Assembly (NCBI RefSeq): GCF_024362695.1
Contig: NC_065424.1
Location: 6,078,786-6,142,785 of the forward strand
Reading direction: 5' to 3'
Source: Pectinophora gossypiella
Taxonomy: Eukaryota; Arthropoda; Insecta; Lepidoptera; Gelechiidae
Length of the DNA stretch: 64,000 nt
Shown here: positions 10,119 through 20,613 of the stretch, piece by piece
Layout of the letters: each line of letters begins with the position of its first letter
How positions within the stretch are numbered: position 1 is the first letter of the stretch
Position numbers and translations under genes: made by a program
The notes under the pieces: model-generated
What the model was told of the DNA's origin: nothing
The model's input: only the letters and a program-made list of their open reading frames with translations
Database searches by the model: none

Positions 10119-10199
10119 TGGCTGGTCGAGCGTTCCGGTAGACGAGAGGTTTTTGTATTTTTCTTTGTTTGTTAATCCAATATGTTGTGTATGTACCAG

Positions 10200-10364
10200 C
10201 GTCGTTCACCCGTGCGTTTGGCTCGGGAGTGGAGCAAGCGGTGGCCCCGGTGGGCGCATGCGCGCGCGGCCACTGGCAGTGCGGCAACGGCGCATGCGTG
10301 CCCGTCAGCGCACTCTGCGACGGAGACGACGACTGTGGGGACCTCACTGACGAGTGGCACTGCA
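10200..10364 (+). CDS. LRP1: LRP1 exon 11 (LA repeat 9)
   Basis: Acceptor taccag ends at 10199; donor gtgagt starts at 10365; phase in 1, out 1. Residues 635-690. A short linker leads into a complete LA repeat ending C-D-G-D-D-D-C-G-D-L-T-D-E-W-H-C. This is the last LA of the first cluster. Confidence 0.95.
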
Positions 10365-10461
10365 GTGAGTTACTCAATCATGATAAAGCTGCCTATTATG
10401 CTTATTTCATCCGTTTGTATATGTCCCAAGTATTTTTTGTGCAATAAAGAATTGCGTCAGT

Positions 10462-10690
10462 AGCATGGAAAATGCTGCACCGACAAGAGCGTTGCTCTTA
10501 AATTGATGATGATGAAAGAATTGCGTAGTTTCCTAAGTCAAAGATCTTCATCACTAATTTAAGAGCCACGAACTTGTCGGTGTACTATTCTCCATTCTTG
10601 TCTATCAAAGGTTCCTTCACTTCCTTATAAGACACGACGTTCACCTTCACTTTGATCTGTTCCATGTAACCTCTTCTTGGTCTTCCCCTT
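10462..10690. mobile_element. two LINE tail fragments in opposite orientation
   Basis: 10466-10512 is a + copy (gctgcaccgacaagagcg, then gatgatgatg). 10555-10690 is the same family reversed, starting taatttaagagccacg. Confidence 0.55.
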
Positions 10691-10711
10691 CCTCTCTTTC
10701 CTTGTAGCTTT

Positions 10712-10895
10712 CCTTCTATGGTGTTTTTGTTTTATGTTATGGGCGATAGGCTGATCCCTTATCACCATAAGGTTCATTATATCCAGTTTACGACATTGTA
10801 TCAACAGTGGCTGCAAGTTGTCTTTGATTACTTGTGGCTCTGCCCACCCCATTAGGGATTACGGGCGTGAGTTTATATATGTATGTATGTTTTTA
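10712..10895 (+). mobile_element. retroelement K fragment
   Basis: The stretch from tgttatgggcgataggctga through ggcgtgagtttatatatgtatgta is the 3' part of element K. A complete copy with target-site duplications is at 51438-51741. Confidence 0.65.
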
Positions 10896-10904
10896 ATAAA
10901 TTCG

Positions 10905-11180
10905 TCGTGTCTTATTAAGTGAGTGAAGTCAAAGATAAATTACTGTAATTCTGATTATTAAATAAAGACAGATCTAAAACTGTCGAAAAACATTTTATTT
11001 TTTCTATTCAATTTATTTATGAATTTTAATGGAGAATAATGTAATAATAAAAGTCCGACCTTTTATCACGTTTTTCTATGACGTCACAGGTTGCTTTTTC
11101 ATACAAATTCCGTAGTAATTTCGTGTTTTGATGTTTAGTAAAAAGTAACTGATTTGACTTGTTGGAAACTACCCTATTAA
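10905..11180 (-). mobile_element. MITE D copy
   Basis: Full D repeat from aagataaattactg to ttgttggaaactaccct. Confidence 0.65.
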
Positions 11181-11403
11181 TCGACTCGAGTAGGTCGATA
11201 GTAGAAATCGTCGACCACGCCGGCGGGGTCGATATCGGTATATTCCTAATTGCGTTGGAAGTTCATCCATTAAAAAATTAACTAAGTACTCGCGCCTCAC
11301 CGAGCTTTCTGGTAGACCATCGGGATAGGTGGTGAGCCGTATCGCCGTCTGTAATGCTAAAGTCTACTTCTTTCTAAATGTTGAACCCCCGTCTCCCTGG
11401 CAG

Positions 11404-11569
11404 ATATAAACGAGTGTCTAACGATGAACGGCGAGTGCGCGCACAACTGCACGGACTTGGCCGTGGGGTTCGCGTGCTGGTGCCGCCCGGGGTGGAGGCG
11501 GGCCGGCGCCGGCGCCTGCGCAGACGTGGATGAGTGCCAGGAGGACGAGCCCTGTGACCATCACTGCCG
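11404..11569 (+). CDS. LRP1: LRP1 exon 12 (EGF module, start of calcium-binding EGF)
   Basis: Acceptor tggcag ends at 11403; donor gtatgt starts at 11570; phase in 1, out 2. Residues 690-745. N-E-C-L-T-M-N-G-E-C opens the first EGF; D-V-D-E-C-Q-E-D-E-P-C opens a calcium-binding EGF, the classical D-x-D-E-C start, completed by exon 13. Confidence 0.95.
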
Positions 11570-11671
11570 GTATGTAGTTAGATAGATAAAATCTAGTAGT
11601 ATGCGACATTGTTCTCCGATACATACAATTTGGGGATTTTCAAGGCAAGAGTGAATAAGCACTATTTGAGT

Positions 11672-11770
11672 ATACAGGGTGTTAGTGACATCGTAACGAA
11701 TACTCAGGGGGATGATTCAGATATTGATTCTGAGATAATATCAAGTGGAGTTTTCCGTCGTTTCTAATTT
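11672..11770 (+). mobile_element. MITE C arm
   Basis: One arm only: acagggtgttagtgacatcg through gtggagttttccgtcg. The second arm is absent. Confidence 0.6.
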
Positions 11771-11834
11771 GCTTACAAAATATAAGTTTTAATCCCGCGC
11801 TTACGATTTTTAAATATTTGGTCTTTTTTTATAG

Positions 11835-11917
11835 GAACACCATGGGTAGCTTCGTCTGTTCGTGTGCTAAAGGATACAGACTGATGTCTGACGGCATCAG
11901 TTGTGCACCGATCAGTT
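11835..11917 (+). CDS. LRP1: LRP1 exon 13 (end of calcium-binding EGF)
   Basis: Acceptor ttatag ends at 11834; donor gtaagt starts at 11918; phase in 2, out 1. Residues 745-773. It encodes R-N-T-M-G-S-F-V-C-S-C and a closing cysteine, the expected second half of a calcium-binding EGF. The exon is only 83 nt. Confidence 0.94.
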
Positions 11918-11949
11918 GTAAGTAGACGACATTTTTATGCCATCATCGG

Positions 11950-12175
11950 TAGTGGTGTGGCGGACCCAACTAGTTGGCCAGCTAGTTCCGCCCACATGCA
12001 ACATATGGCGCCACATTCAATAATGCAGTCTTCAAGCAGTTGTGAAACGCGATATCGAAGTTTACACAGCAAGACGCATATATACAACTTCCAACATAAC
12101 GCCGTTGGATCGTCGATCCCTAGTCACACTACCACCTTGTGGCAAGCGGGGTACCGAACAGTAGCCAATCTGGTA
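11950..12175 (+). mobile_element. repeat V
   Basis: gtggcggacccaactagttg ... ggtaccgaacagtagcc recurs at 23935-24130 (+) and at 25255-25385 and 30755-30928 (-). It has the size and uniform ends of a MITE. Confidence 0.6.
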
Positions 12176-12372
12176 TCAATCGGGCAATCACCAACATAAA
12201 CTTAATTTGACAAGGCTAAATCTAGCTGCATCTCTGTCTAGCGCGTATTTATAAATGAAAGACGGCAACAATTTAAGAGTTGTCAAATTGAAATTAAGTT
12301 AATTTCCGCCCACAATGCATACATTCGGTGTATGTTGTATTTAAATGAATTCCAATTATTATATTTGCACAT

Positions 12373-12722
12373 ACCGAGCCGTGGTGGCCCAGTTGGTAGA
12401 ACGCTTACCTCTCACTTTGAGGTCGCAGGTTTGAATCCAGCACAAGCCTAAACCAATGATTGTCGAATTTGTTTTCGAATTCATGTTTGGATCATAAATG
12501 ATTATCACGTGCTCGCTCAGCGGTGAAGGAAAACATCGTGAGGAAATTCACATTCCCGAGAAATGCACTTTCGGAGGTATGTGACCTAACCTGTATTGGG
12601 CTGGTTTGCCCTTCGTTGTTTGGAAGGTCAGACGGGCAGTCGCTTCTGTAAAAAACCGGACCTGTCAAATCTTCAGGTTAGGTAAGCGGACCCTGTGAAA
12701 AACGGGATGATATTAGGGGGAT
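12373..12722 (+). mobile_element. SINE U copy
   Basis: tRNA-like head gagccgtggtggcccagttg with B-box ggtttgaatcc, then the body with tgtttggatcataaatgatt and the tail aagcggaccctgtgaaaaac. Another full copy is at 55262-55600. Confidence 0.8.
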
Positions 12723-12914
12723 GATATTTGCATATGAAACGAATAATATAGCCACTTATCCGTGTGTCCATTATCTGTATTTAAAAAATCGTATCCTGGA
12801 CCCTGCGATACAAGCTGTGCTTAGTTCAGGGACCGCCGCAAACCGTTTTGTTATTGTTATATTATATCCTGTTTGTTTTATGCATAATTGTAGCTCAGCC
12901 CTTTTAGTAAATAA

Positions 12915-13098
12915 TCGTAAACCCGTGCTTCGGAAGACACGTTAAGCCGTTGGTCCCGGTTGGTTACTACTTATTCATGTAAGTTAGTAGACGTTGCATG
13001 ACCCATGTCTGTGGCCATTGGCGGCTCAACAGTAATCCTGACATCAGGGTTGATGGGGTTGGTAATCCACCTCACAACCCACACAACAGAAGAAGTAA
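12915..13098 (+). mobile_element. SINE A 3' half
   Basis: Only the 3' part from cgtgcttcggaagacacgtt to acaacccacacaacagaaga remains. It ends about 30 bases before exon 14. Confidence 0.75.
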
Positions 13099-13130
13099 AT
13101 AAACGACTATTATTCTTTCTTTTCTGCCAG

Positions 13131-13369
13131 CAATAAAAGCGTCGTTAATCTTCACGAACCGCTACTACATCCGGCGCGCGCCGCTGGAGCCCACCGCGCA
13201 CGAGCCGCCCACCTCGCTCATAGTGCACAACCTCACCAACGCCGTGGCGCTGGACATGGAGTGGGCCAGCGGTTGCCTCTACTGGAGTGACGTCACGCGC
13301 CTCGGCAGCTCCATCAAGAGGGTCTGTCGGGCGTCTAGTGTGCCTGCTTCTACCAGCGACGATTATCAG
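13131..13369 (+). CDS. LRP1: LRP1 exon 14 (start of second YWTD propeller)
   Basis: Acceptor tgccag ends at 13130; donor gttagt starts at 13370; phase in 1, out 0. Residues 773-852. L-I-F-T-N-R-Y-Y-I-R starts the propeller; A-V-A-L-D followed by C-L-Y-W-S-D-V is the first blade motif. A sequon N-L-T lies between them. Confidence 0.95.
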
Positions 13370-13438
13370 GTTAGTTTGTTTGTAAACTCTTTATTGCTTT
13401 AAAATACAAAGAATATTTACACATAACTTACCCTTATA

Positions 13439-13926
13439 CAGGGTGTTTGTGACATCGTAACGAAAACTTTGGGGGATGATTCAGGCCATGATTCTGAGTT
13501 GATATCAAGTGGAATTTTCCATCGCAAAAGTTTGGAATGGAAAATAATTTAAGAAAACAAAAATTTTCATGAATTTTCTGACAGGAAATTCCACTTAATA
13601 TCAACTCAGAATCATGGTCTGAATCATCCCCCTCAGTATTCGTTACGGTGTCACTAACACCCATACCTACTTGTATGGCTACCTGTATGTACTGGTACGG
13701 GGTGTAAGTGACATCGTAACGAATACTGAGGGGGCTGATTTAGCTCATTATTCTGAGTTAATATCAAGTGGAATTTTTGATCGCAAAAGTATAGAATTGA
13801 AAATAATTAAAAAAATACAATAGAAAAATCATGAATTTTGCGACGGAAAATTCCACTTGATTTTAACTCAGAATCATGGTCTGAATCATCTCCCTCAGTA
13901 TTCGTTACGATGTCACTAACACCCAG
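13439..13926. mobile_element. MITE C, complete 488-bp double palindrome
   Basis: TA at 13437-13438 and 13927-13928 flank a 488-bp element starting cagggtgt and ending acacccag. It consists of two palindromes in a row (about 225 and 230 bp) joined by a short spacer. The copy at 43254-43741 has the same length and plan. TA target and cagggtg ends suggest mobilisation by a Tc1/mariner-type transposase. Confidence 0.8.
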
Positions 13927-14507
13927 TATAGAGCACAGGCGAGCTTATCCCTAATTGGGATTTCTTCCAGCTTATCTTGGACTACCTGTAAGAAACTTAG
14001 TGGGCTGGTGTTAGTCTTGTAGCTTTAACACTTCTAGGGCCTCGTGTCATCGATCTTTCATTCATTCTCGTACAAAGTATCACTTCTGTAAATTGACAGT
14101 CTTATTTATTACATAACATAAGGGTCATTAGGGTAATTAGGGGTCCACCCATCTCAAGGCGAACTAAGTACCCACACCTCACCGAGCTTTCTGTTAGTCC
14201 AACGTGATAGGTGGTGAGCTGTATTGTCTATAATGGTCGAGCCAACTGTGTTAATGGAAACTGCACTTAAGGTAAATTAATAAGTCATTTGTGCAAGTCC
14301 TGTACCGGGATTCGAACCGCGGCGCTTCCCGTAATAAACACTATTCTATTCCAATAAAGAGTTTTTGTATCGTACTGGGAGTCACTTCAGAGGCCTTTGA
14401 CGGTGACACCAGGGTTGGTGATCCACCTCTCAATCTACCCGAAAGGAAGGTTGAGGAAAACATCAAGGGGTTTATCTCAGTTATTTAAAACCTGTTGTTC
14501 CCCGCAG
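13927..14507. other. intron 14 remainder with degenerate repeats
   Basis: 14155-14225 carries a repeat also present near 11280-11340 and 28560-28620 (cctcaccgagctttctgtta). 14390-14440 is a piece of SINE A (gacaccagggttggtg). No gene. Confidence 0.45.
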
Positions 14508-14695
14508 CTGCTCCACGGGGCGACGCTGCAGAACCCGGACGGTCTGGCAGTGGACTGGGTGGCGCACGTGATGTACTGGTGTGACAAGGGCACTGACACC
14601 ATCGAGGTGTCCCGCCTCGACGGCCAGCACCGCCGCGTGCTGCTGCGCGGCGGGCTCAGCGAGCCGCGGGCGCTGGCGCTCCACCCCGCGCGAGG
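14508..14695 (+). CDS. LRP1: LRP1 exon 15 (YWTD propeller)
   Basis: Acceptor ccgcag ends at 14507; donor gtacgt starts at 14696; phase in 0, out 2. Residues 853-915. N-P-D-G-L-A-V-D-W and V-M-Y-W-C-D-K-G mark a blade in which the usual T or S of YWTD is Cys. It ends in P-R-A-L-A-L-H-P. Confidence 0.95.
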
Positions 14696-14721
14696 GTACG
14701 TATACAATGGGGCACGCCGTT

Positions 14722-14882
14722 CTATAGGCTACTTTCCAACTAGTCAAATCAGTTACTTTTTCAGAATGTCTCGAAATTACTAAGGAAACGGTACTGTGAC
14801 GTCATAGAAAAACGTGATAAAATGACGGACTTATTACGTTTTTCTTGATTAAAATTCATAAATAAGTTTTCTTCAGGGAGTC
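14722..14882 (+). mobile_element. MITE D copy
   Basis: It starts ggctactttccaactagtc and ends aattcataaataagttt. Confidence 0.65.
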
Positions 14883-14965
14883 TAAAAAGGCAATTCAACT
14901 AAAAAAAGCAATATTACTATTTGACTTTTTCGCATATAGAGTCAACAAATGTCAAATAGCACCAA

Positions 14966-14987
14966 CCCCCCCCCCCCCCCCCCCCCG
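14966..14987 (+). repeat. poly(C) tract
   Basis: A run of more than 20 C, the longest homopolymer C run in the window, about 90 bases before exon 16. Confidence 0.95.
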
Positions 14988-15077
14988 TAACTTGAGGCTC
15001 TGGCGAACGTAAAATCGACTTGATTGTCTTTTGTTGCCAATCCGTGGCTAATTTTTGAATCCCTTCTGCCTCCTCAG

Positions 15078-15295
15078 GACCATCTACTGGTCGGACTGGG
15101 GCGCGCGGCCCCACATCGGCCGCGCCGGCATGGACGGCAGCCAGCGCGCCGTCATCATCGGCTCGGGGCTCGGCTGGCCCAACGCGCTCACCGTCTTGCA
15201 CCACTCCAACGAGCTGTACTTCGCCGACGCCCGCGAGGACTACATCGCCGTGGCAGACCTCGATGGAAAGCATGTCCGGGTGCTGTTTTCCAGAG
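15078..15295 (+). CDS. LRP1: LRP1 exon 16 (YWTD propeller)
   Basis: Acceptor cctcag ends at 15077; donor gtacga starts at 15296; phase in 2, out 1. Residues 915-988. I-Y-W-S-D-W-G, M-D-G-S-Q-R, W-P-N-A-L-T and L-Y-F-A-D-A mark two consecutive blades. This is the most typical propeller sequence in the window. Confidence 0.96.
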
Positions 15296-15299
15296 GTAC

Positions 15300-15830
15300 G
15301 ATCCCTTTTCCATACTTTTGCGACGGAAAGTTTCGCTTGATATTAACTCGAAAATAATGAGCTGAATCTTCTTGTCATGTGGGTTGTGTGGCGGAATACC
15401 AGCCTCAACAACCCTGGTATCAGGGTTATTATTGAGCCGCCAAATGCCCCTGACATGGCTCATGTAACGATTACTCACATCAGTAAATAGTAATCGGGAC
15501 CAACGGCTTTACGTGCCTTCCGCACGGATCATCTTACTTTCGGACAATCAAGTGATCGGCATGTAATGTCCTAACCAAACTAGGGATCATTAAGTGTTTT
15601 TTGTGATATGCCCCCAACTCGGGGCCTCCAGATCGTGAGTCCAACGCCCAACCACTTGACCACGGAGGCCGTCTCATCATGAGGCGAATAATCTCTCATT
15701 ATTCGATACGGTGTCACTTACACCCCGTACAAGTACATACAGGTAGCCATACAAGTAGGTTTGGGTGTTAGTGACACTGACACCGTAACGCATACTAAGG
15801 GGGATGATTCAGACCATGATTCTGAGTTGA
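15300..15830. mobile_element. MITE C remnant split by SINE A
   Basis: C-arm sequence at 15310-15365 and 15690-15830 surrounds a - strand SINE A copy at 15367-15674, whose B-box-containing head ends accacggaggccg. Confidence 0.65.
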
Positions 15831-16283
15831 TATTATTATTATTATTATTATATTTGTTTATGTACACTAGCAGCTCAGAGCTGATGCGTGTACTTCACTG
15901 CACTTGTTTTTAAGATTGTTATTTTCTATTATCAATGTTCATGTGGTAAACGTCTAGTCTGTGTTTAAAGGAGTTCACTGATGGTGCACTAACTATTGAT
16001 TCTGGGAGCTTATTCCAAGAGTCCACAACGCGATTTGGCAGGAAATTATGTTTTGGGTTACTAGCACACAAAGGCTTGTACAGCTTTAATGAATGGAATG
16101 AATGGAATCAAGTGGAATTTTCCGTCGCAAAAGTATGGGAGAAGGATGACAAGTATGGAAATGGAAAGGAAGGAGGGAGGAGGTCCCAGGTTCGAATCCA
16201 GCACAGGCCTAAACCTAACGCCCTGTATGTCTTGACCAACTTGTTGTTTGTGTGTCGTTGATTATGTTTCGTTTGTGCACCAG

Positions 16284-16411
16284 AGCGCATGCCGTGGCTG
16301 CAGCTGCACCACGTGTTCGCTCTGGCGGTGTGGGAGGGCCGCGTGTATTGGAGCGACTGGGAGACGCGCGCCATCGAGTCCTGCCGGCGACGACCCAACC
16401 CGCATTATAAG
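16284..16411 (+). CDS. LRP1: LRP1 exon 17 (YWTD propeller)
   Basis: Acceptor caccag ends at 16283; donor gtacta starts at 16412; phase in 1, out 0. Residues 988-1030. V-F-A-L-A-V-W followed by V-Y-W-S-D-W is the last canonical blade motif. The donor is followed within about ten bases by an interspersed repeat. Confidence 0.94.
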
Positions 16412-16415
16412 GTAC

Positions 16416-16795
16416 TATCTTTTGCCCGCGACTTCGTCCGCGTGGCGTGTATCTATATTACGCGGTTTAGATTTTTTCATACAAATGTTTTTTTCCCGCT
16501 AACTTCCGTTCCCGTGAAAATTTTGCAATATCCTGTTGCAACTAAGCTTTAAGTTTACTAAGGTATCTGCATGCCAAATTTCAAGCGTCTAACTTAAGCG
16601 GTTTAGATTTTTCATACAAAAGGATTTTCCCGCTAATTCCCGTTCCCGTGGGAATTTCGGAAATTCCTTTCTTAGTGCACCTCTACGGTACCTAAGCTAC
16701 GTCCCTTCCAAATTTCAAGTGCCTACGTTTAGCCGTTTAGGCTGTGCGTTGATATGTCAGTCAGTCAGTTTCTCCTTTTATATATTTAGATGTCT
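16416..16795 (+). mobile_element. lepidopteran interspersed repeat (RTE-like 3' region)
   Basis: It begins tgcccgcgacttcgtccgcg a few bases after the exon 17 donor, contains two related blocks (cggtttagatttttt ... ccgttcccgtg) and ends gtcagtcagtttctcc and tatatatttaga. The style matches the 3' regions of RTE-like LINEs common in Lepidoptera. Confidence 0.6.
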
Positions 16796-16829
16796 CGTAT
16801 GTACTGTCACGGATGTTTATGCATAAACT

Positions 16830-17135
16830 TAATCTTCTTCTATCGTGTGGGTTGTGGAGTACCAACCTCATCAACCCTGGTGTCGTAGTTACTATTGAGC
16901 CGCCAAAGGCCCCTGACATGATAGAAGATAATATTCAGGTAGATGCATGAAAACATTGTGAGGAAACCCACATTTCCGAGAAATATGTTTCGGAGGCCCA
17001 ATACATATTAGGTGACATATCACCTAATATGTATTGGGCTGGTTTTACCATTCGGGTTAGAAGGTCAGTCGCTTCTGTAGAAACCGGACCTGCCAAATAT
17101 TCAGGTTAAGTAAGCGGACCCTGTGAACAGAGGAT
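16830..17135. mobile_element. SINE A fragment (-) and SINE U 3' half (+)
   Basis: 16832-16922 is the end of SINE A on the - strand. 16945-17130 is the 3' half of SINE U and contains a perfect 20-bp inverted repeat at 16996-17039. Confidence 0.65.
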
Positions 17136-17533
17136 ACTATAATATATAATTTAAAATTATGTGCATTTTTGTAGGTACCGAGTGGCAGGTTTAAAAAGGT
17201 CACATGAAGAAATTAATTTAAAAAAATAATCCTATTTGATATTTGTTGATATTGCACACTTACTTTTATAAGAGCAACCATCAGATTGCAACATTGGTTT
17301 TTGTATGAATTGCTTCAATATTTATTTATTTATTTACACAGACCAAAATATTATTATTACAGGCATAACTCCCAATACAATAACATTTAAATGTCTTATG
17401 TCAACTTAAGAATAAAAATAACATTCATAGCCATTAACTTAAAATTTAAAGGAAAAGTTAAATATGGCCTTTTTAAGACCTTTTCTTTTATATAAATGAG
17501 CAGGCAAATTTAAAAAAGAATCTGTTTGGTCAG

Positions 17534-17654
17534 GAAACGAACACAACAAACCTGAGCGCCGGCGGTGCGTACGAGTGCAAGACCGTAGTGCACGTGGTAC
17601 ACAAACCCATGGACTTGCGCATTTTCCACCCCGCACGACAGCCAGAGTACCCAG
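17534..17654 (+). CDS. LRP1: LRP1 exon 18 (closing strand of propeller)
   Basis: Acceptor ggtcag ends at 17533; donor gtaact starts at 17655; phase in 0, out 1. Residues 1031-1071. P-M-D-L-R-I-F-H-P-A-R-Q-P is the conserved sequence that closes LRP propellers before the following EGF. The sequence before it is less conserved. Confidence 0.93.
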
Positions 17655-17702
17655 GTAACTATGTAGCCAAATTACGAAATTGGGTGGTGTACTAAGTTCA
17701 AG

Positions 17703-18032
17703 ATCATCATCATCAGCCCATTAACGTCATCATCAGCCCATTAACGTCATCATCAGCCCATTAACGTCCCCACTGCTGGGGCACGGGCCTTCCCTATGGG
17801 TGGATAGGGAGATCGGGCCTTAAACCATCACGCGGGCCCAGTGCGGATTGATGGTTATTGACGACTGCTAATGCAGCCGGGACCAACGGCTTAACGTGCC
17901 TTCCGAAGCACGGAGGAGCTCGAGATGAAAACTTTCTTTTTTTTGTGGTCACCCATCCTATGACCGGCCTTTGCGAAAGTTGCTTAACTTCAACAATCGC
18001 AGACCGAGCGCGTTAACCGTTGCGAAACCGAG
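17703..18032 (-). mobile_element. 5S-SINE copy
   Basis: Full-length copy on the - strand: gatgatgatgatg tail at the left, then the cagcagtggggacgttaatg region, and the 5S-like block (gaagttaagcaactttcgc, gatgggtgacc) near 17945-18000. The head ends near 18030. Confidence 0.8.
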
Positions 18033-18505
18033 TTCAAGATAAATTATGAAATTCTGATTACTAAATAAAGACACCTCCTGATACTACACGATCTGCACCT
18101 TTTCTTTTTATTTGTTTCATAAATTTTCTCCTAGGTCTACCCCTTCCTCTCTTCCCTTCAGTTTTTCCTTCTATAATGTTTGTTATAAATGAATCGGTGC
18201 AGGTCGTGTCGAGGTGAAGGATGTGGCGGGAAGAAGAGGGGAATGGCGATTACTCCACCGACAAGAGCGCAGCTCTTAAATAGAGAGAGAAATAAAGACA
18301 GATCTAAAACTAACGAAAAACTTTTTCCTTTCTCTATTTAACTTATTTATGAATTTTAATCAAGAAAACGTAATAATAAGTCCGACATTTTATCACGTTT
18401 TTCTATGACGTCACAGTGTTCTTTTTCATACAAATTCCATAGTAATTTCGTGTTTTGACGTTTAATAAAAAGTAACTGATTTGACTAGTTGGAAATTAGT
18501 CTATT
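18033..18505 (-). mobile_element. MITE D split by LINE tail
   Basis: D sequence at 18033-18075 resumes at 18293-18505. The LINE tail fragment 18080-18290 (accgacaagagcgcagctc) lies inside it. Confidence 0.6.
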
Positions 18506-18524
18506 GTATGACTATTTTTTTGTT

Positions 18525-18690
18525 GGTTTATGGTTTTTTTTTTAAATAACGTATGGTTTTTCTTGCATTTCCCCTGGCTATACAGGTCGTGAGAAGCTGC
18601 AGTAGTTTTAGGCGGATAAGACGTTAGTTATTTAAAAAAAAAATCAAAGTGTTACTATTGAATACAAAAATCTAGTAAGTTCTGTTATCT
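18525..18690 (+). mobile_element. LINE 3' end, family F
   Basis: It shares ggtcgtgagaagctgcagta and the following ggcggataagacgtt block with 92-235. Confidence 0.6.
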
Positions 18691-18820
18691 AACAGCACGT
18701 GTTAAATCAGTTATTTTGACAGCCAAGCAAAGTTCAGTCGAATTATTTGACAATTGGATTAAATTTTGCCGAACTGCTAAATTCAATCCAAAAGCCACTA
18801 AGTATTTAAACAATTTCCAG

Positions 18821-19035
18821 AACTATCTGCCCTTTGCGAGAAGCTCAACTGTTCGGGTCTCTGCCTACTAACCCCGGCCCCTGAAGGCGGTACAGCGGGC
18901 GCCACATGTGCGTGCCCGGAACACTTCGTCCTCAACCCCGACGGCAGAACCTGCGCCCCCAACTGTACATCCGCGCACTTTGTCTGCAAGACCGCGCTTA
19001 AATGTATACCGTTTTGGTGGCGGTGTGATACTCAG
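18821..19035 (+). CDS. LRP1: LRP1 exon 19 (EGF module, start of LA cluster 2)
   Basis: Acceptor ttccag ends at 18820; donor gtttgt starts at 19036; phase in 1, out 0. Residues 1071-1142. C-E-K-L-N-C-S-G-L-C-L-L opens the EGF that follows a propeller. The first LA repeat of the second cluster then begins (C-T-S-A-H-F-V-C) and is completed in exon 20. Confidence 0.95.
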
Positions 19036-19184
19036 GTTTGTATAATTTTTGTTTTAAAAAAATATGAAGAGAGTAAGGCACTTTTGTTTAGATAATTCGG
19101 ACGTGTAAAGATTGAATGAAAGAAGAAGACAAAACCAGTCGAAAGGGAAAGAGAAAGGTGGTGTACGATCTTTCCAACTAGCAT

Positions 19185-19402
19185 AACATAACATAAATAG
19201 CCTATATACGTCCCACTGCTGGGCACAGGCGTCCTCTCAATCAACCGGAGAGGGTATGGAGCATACTCCACCACGCTGCTTCACTGCGGGTTGGTGGAGG
19301 TGTTTTTACGGCTAATAGCCGGGACCAACGGCTTAACGTGCCCTCCGAAGCACGGAATCAACTTACTTTTTCGGACAATCAGGTGATAGCTAGCATCCAA
19401 CA
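19185..19402 (-). mobile_element. SINE H copy (3' part)
   Basis: It begins with the tail cctatatacgtcccactgctg and runs to cggacaatcaggtgat. The head is missing. Confidence 0.75.
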
Positions 19403-19445
19403 GCATCCTTCCCAACTAGCATCATTGTTTTTCTTTTTTAACGTA

Positions 19446-20000
19446 CCTTCATCATAAATTATGAAATTCTGATTACTAAATAAATACAGATCTAAAACTA
19501 ACGAAAAACACTACATTTTTTCTATTTAACTTATTTATGGATTTTAATCAAGAATAACGTAATAATTTAAGTCCCTGAACCGGCGTGCGTGTGTGAATCA
19601 ATTGATGGATTTGGAGGAAGCAAGAGAAGAGTGGAATTCCATAGTCCATAATATGTAGGGTGCGCTGGTAATTAAAATAAAACCACACACAAATAATTGA
19701 ATGAACTGTATTACTTAAATTACAAGATCCAAACATTGAGACGCGCTGGTTTGCTCGCGCTAGAGATGAAATGAAATGAAATGAAATTTGAAATGAAATG
19801 AAATTTATTCGCTCTAGAGTGGTACAAAAGATCTTAAATATAAATTATATCAATAAAAGTCCATCACTCAACCATACAGCGTGCGAATATTAATATTAAT
19901 GATGTGATAATATTAATATTGATGTGACTGACCATAAATGGTAGACTATTAGGTATGTCCCATACACCATAGACCCCGGTAGGAAATAAGCGTGAGTTGG
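19446..20000. mobile_element. MITE D end, RTE-like LINE pieces, gaaat microsatellite
   Basis: 19446-19572 is D (-). 19574-19650 and 19968-20000 are two pieces of the RTE-like tail seen at 61680-61830. Between them lies a gaaat microsatellite at 19762-19805 and AT-rich sequence. Confidence 0.5.
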
Positions 20001-20019
20001 TTTTTGTCTGTATCTTTGC

Positions 20020-20572
20020 TTAATGAGAAACTTTCCAATTGCGGTTCCCCCAAAAATGCGATAGATGGCATTGTTAAGTTTTTTCTTCGTTTAAACTTCT
20101 AATTTCATGGATAACAGACATATGTCTCATCTGCATCTTTTATCTTTGTTTTTGGGTATAAATGATGGTCCTTTTTATTTCACCAAGATACAATTACAAC
20201 TTCCACTTATCATTATTATTCTGAACAAAATAAAGAGAAGGAATATTGGTAGCGACATCAGTCTATACATAATGTGATCCAAATATCAAGCAACAATTAG
20301 TTTTATATATGCTTCTGCCATTGCATTACATTTTTGAATAATTACATACATACATACATACATAAACTCACGCCCGTAATCCCTAATGGGGTGGGCAGAG
20401 CCACAAGTAATCTAAGACAACTTGCAGCCACTGTTGATACGATGTATAATTATGTATCTGTTGAATAATTATGTATCCCAGCAATGAGAAAATAGGTAAT
20501 TATTACGTTAAAAGTGAACAACGCCATCTATCGTGTGTTTGGGGAACATCGATTGAAAAGTTCCTCATTGAA
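20020..20572. mobile_element. inverted-repeat element with K inserted
   Basis: The ends are inverted: aatgagaaactttccaattg at the left and a related ttgaaaagttcctcatt at the right, each next to a gatagatggc / gccatctatc pair. A - strand K fragment lies at 20340-20455. The related element at 56340-57930 carries three insertions. Confidence 0.6.
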
Positions 20573-20613
20573 TACGTATTAGTACTTCGCGTTTAAGTTT
20601 TTGAGCGACTTAT

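Noticed and set aside
17703..17765. Triple direct repeat of atcatcatcagcccattaacg as a CRISPR-like array
   Set aside because: It is local slippage in the tail of a 5S-SINE: units abut with no spacers, and the genome is eukaryotic.
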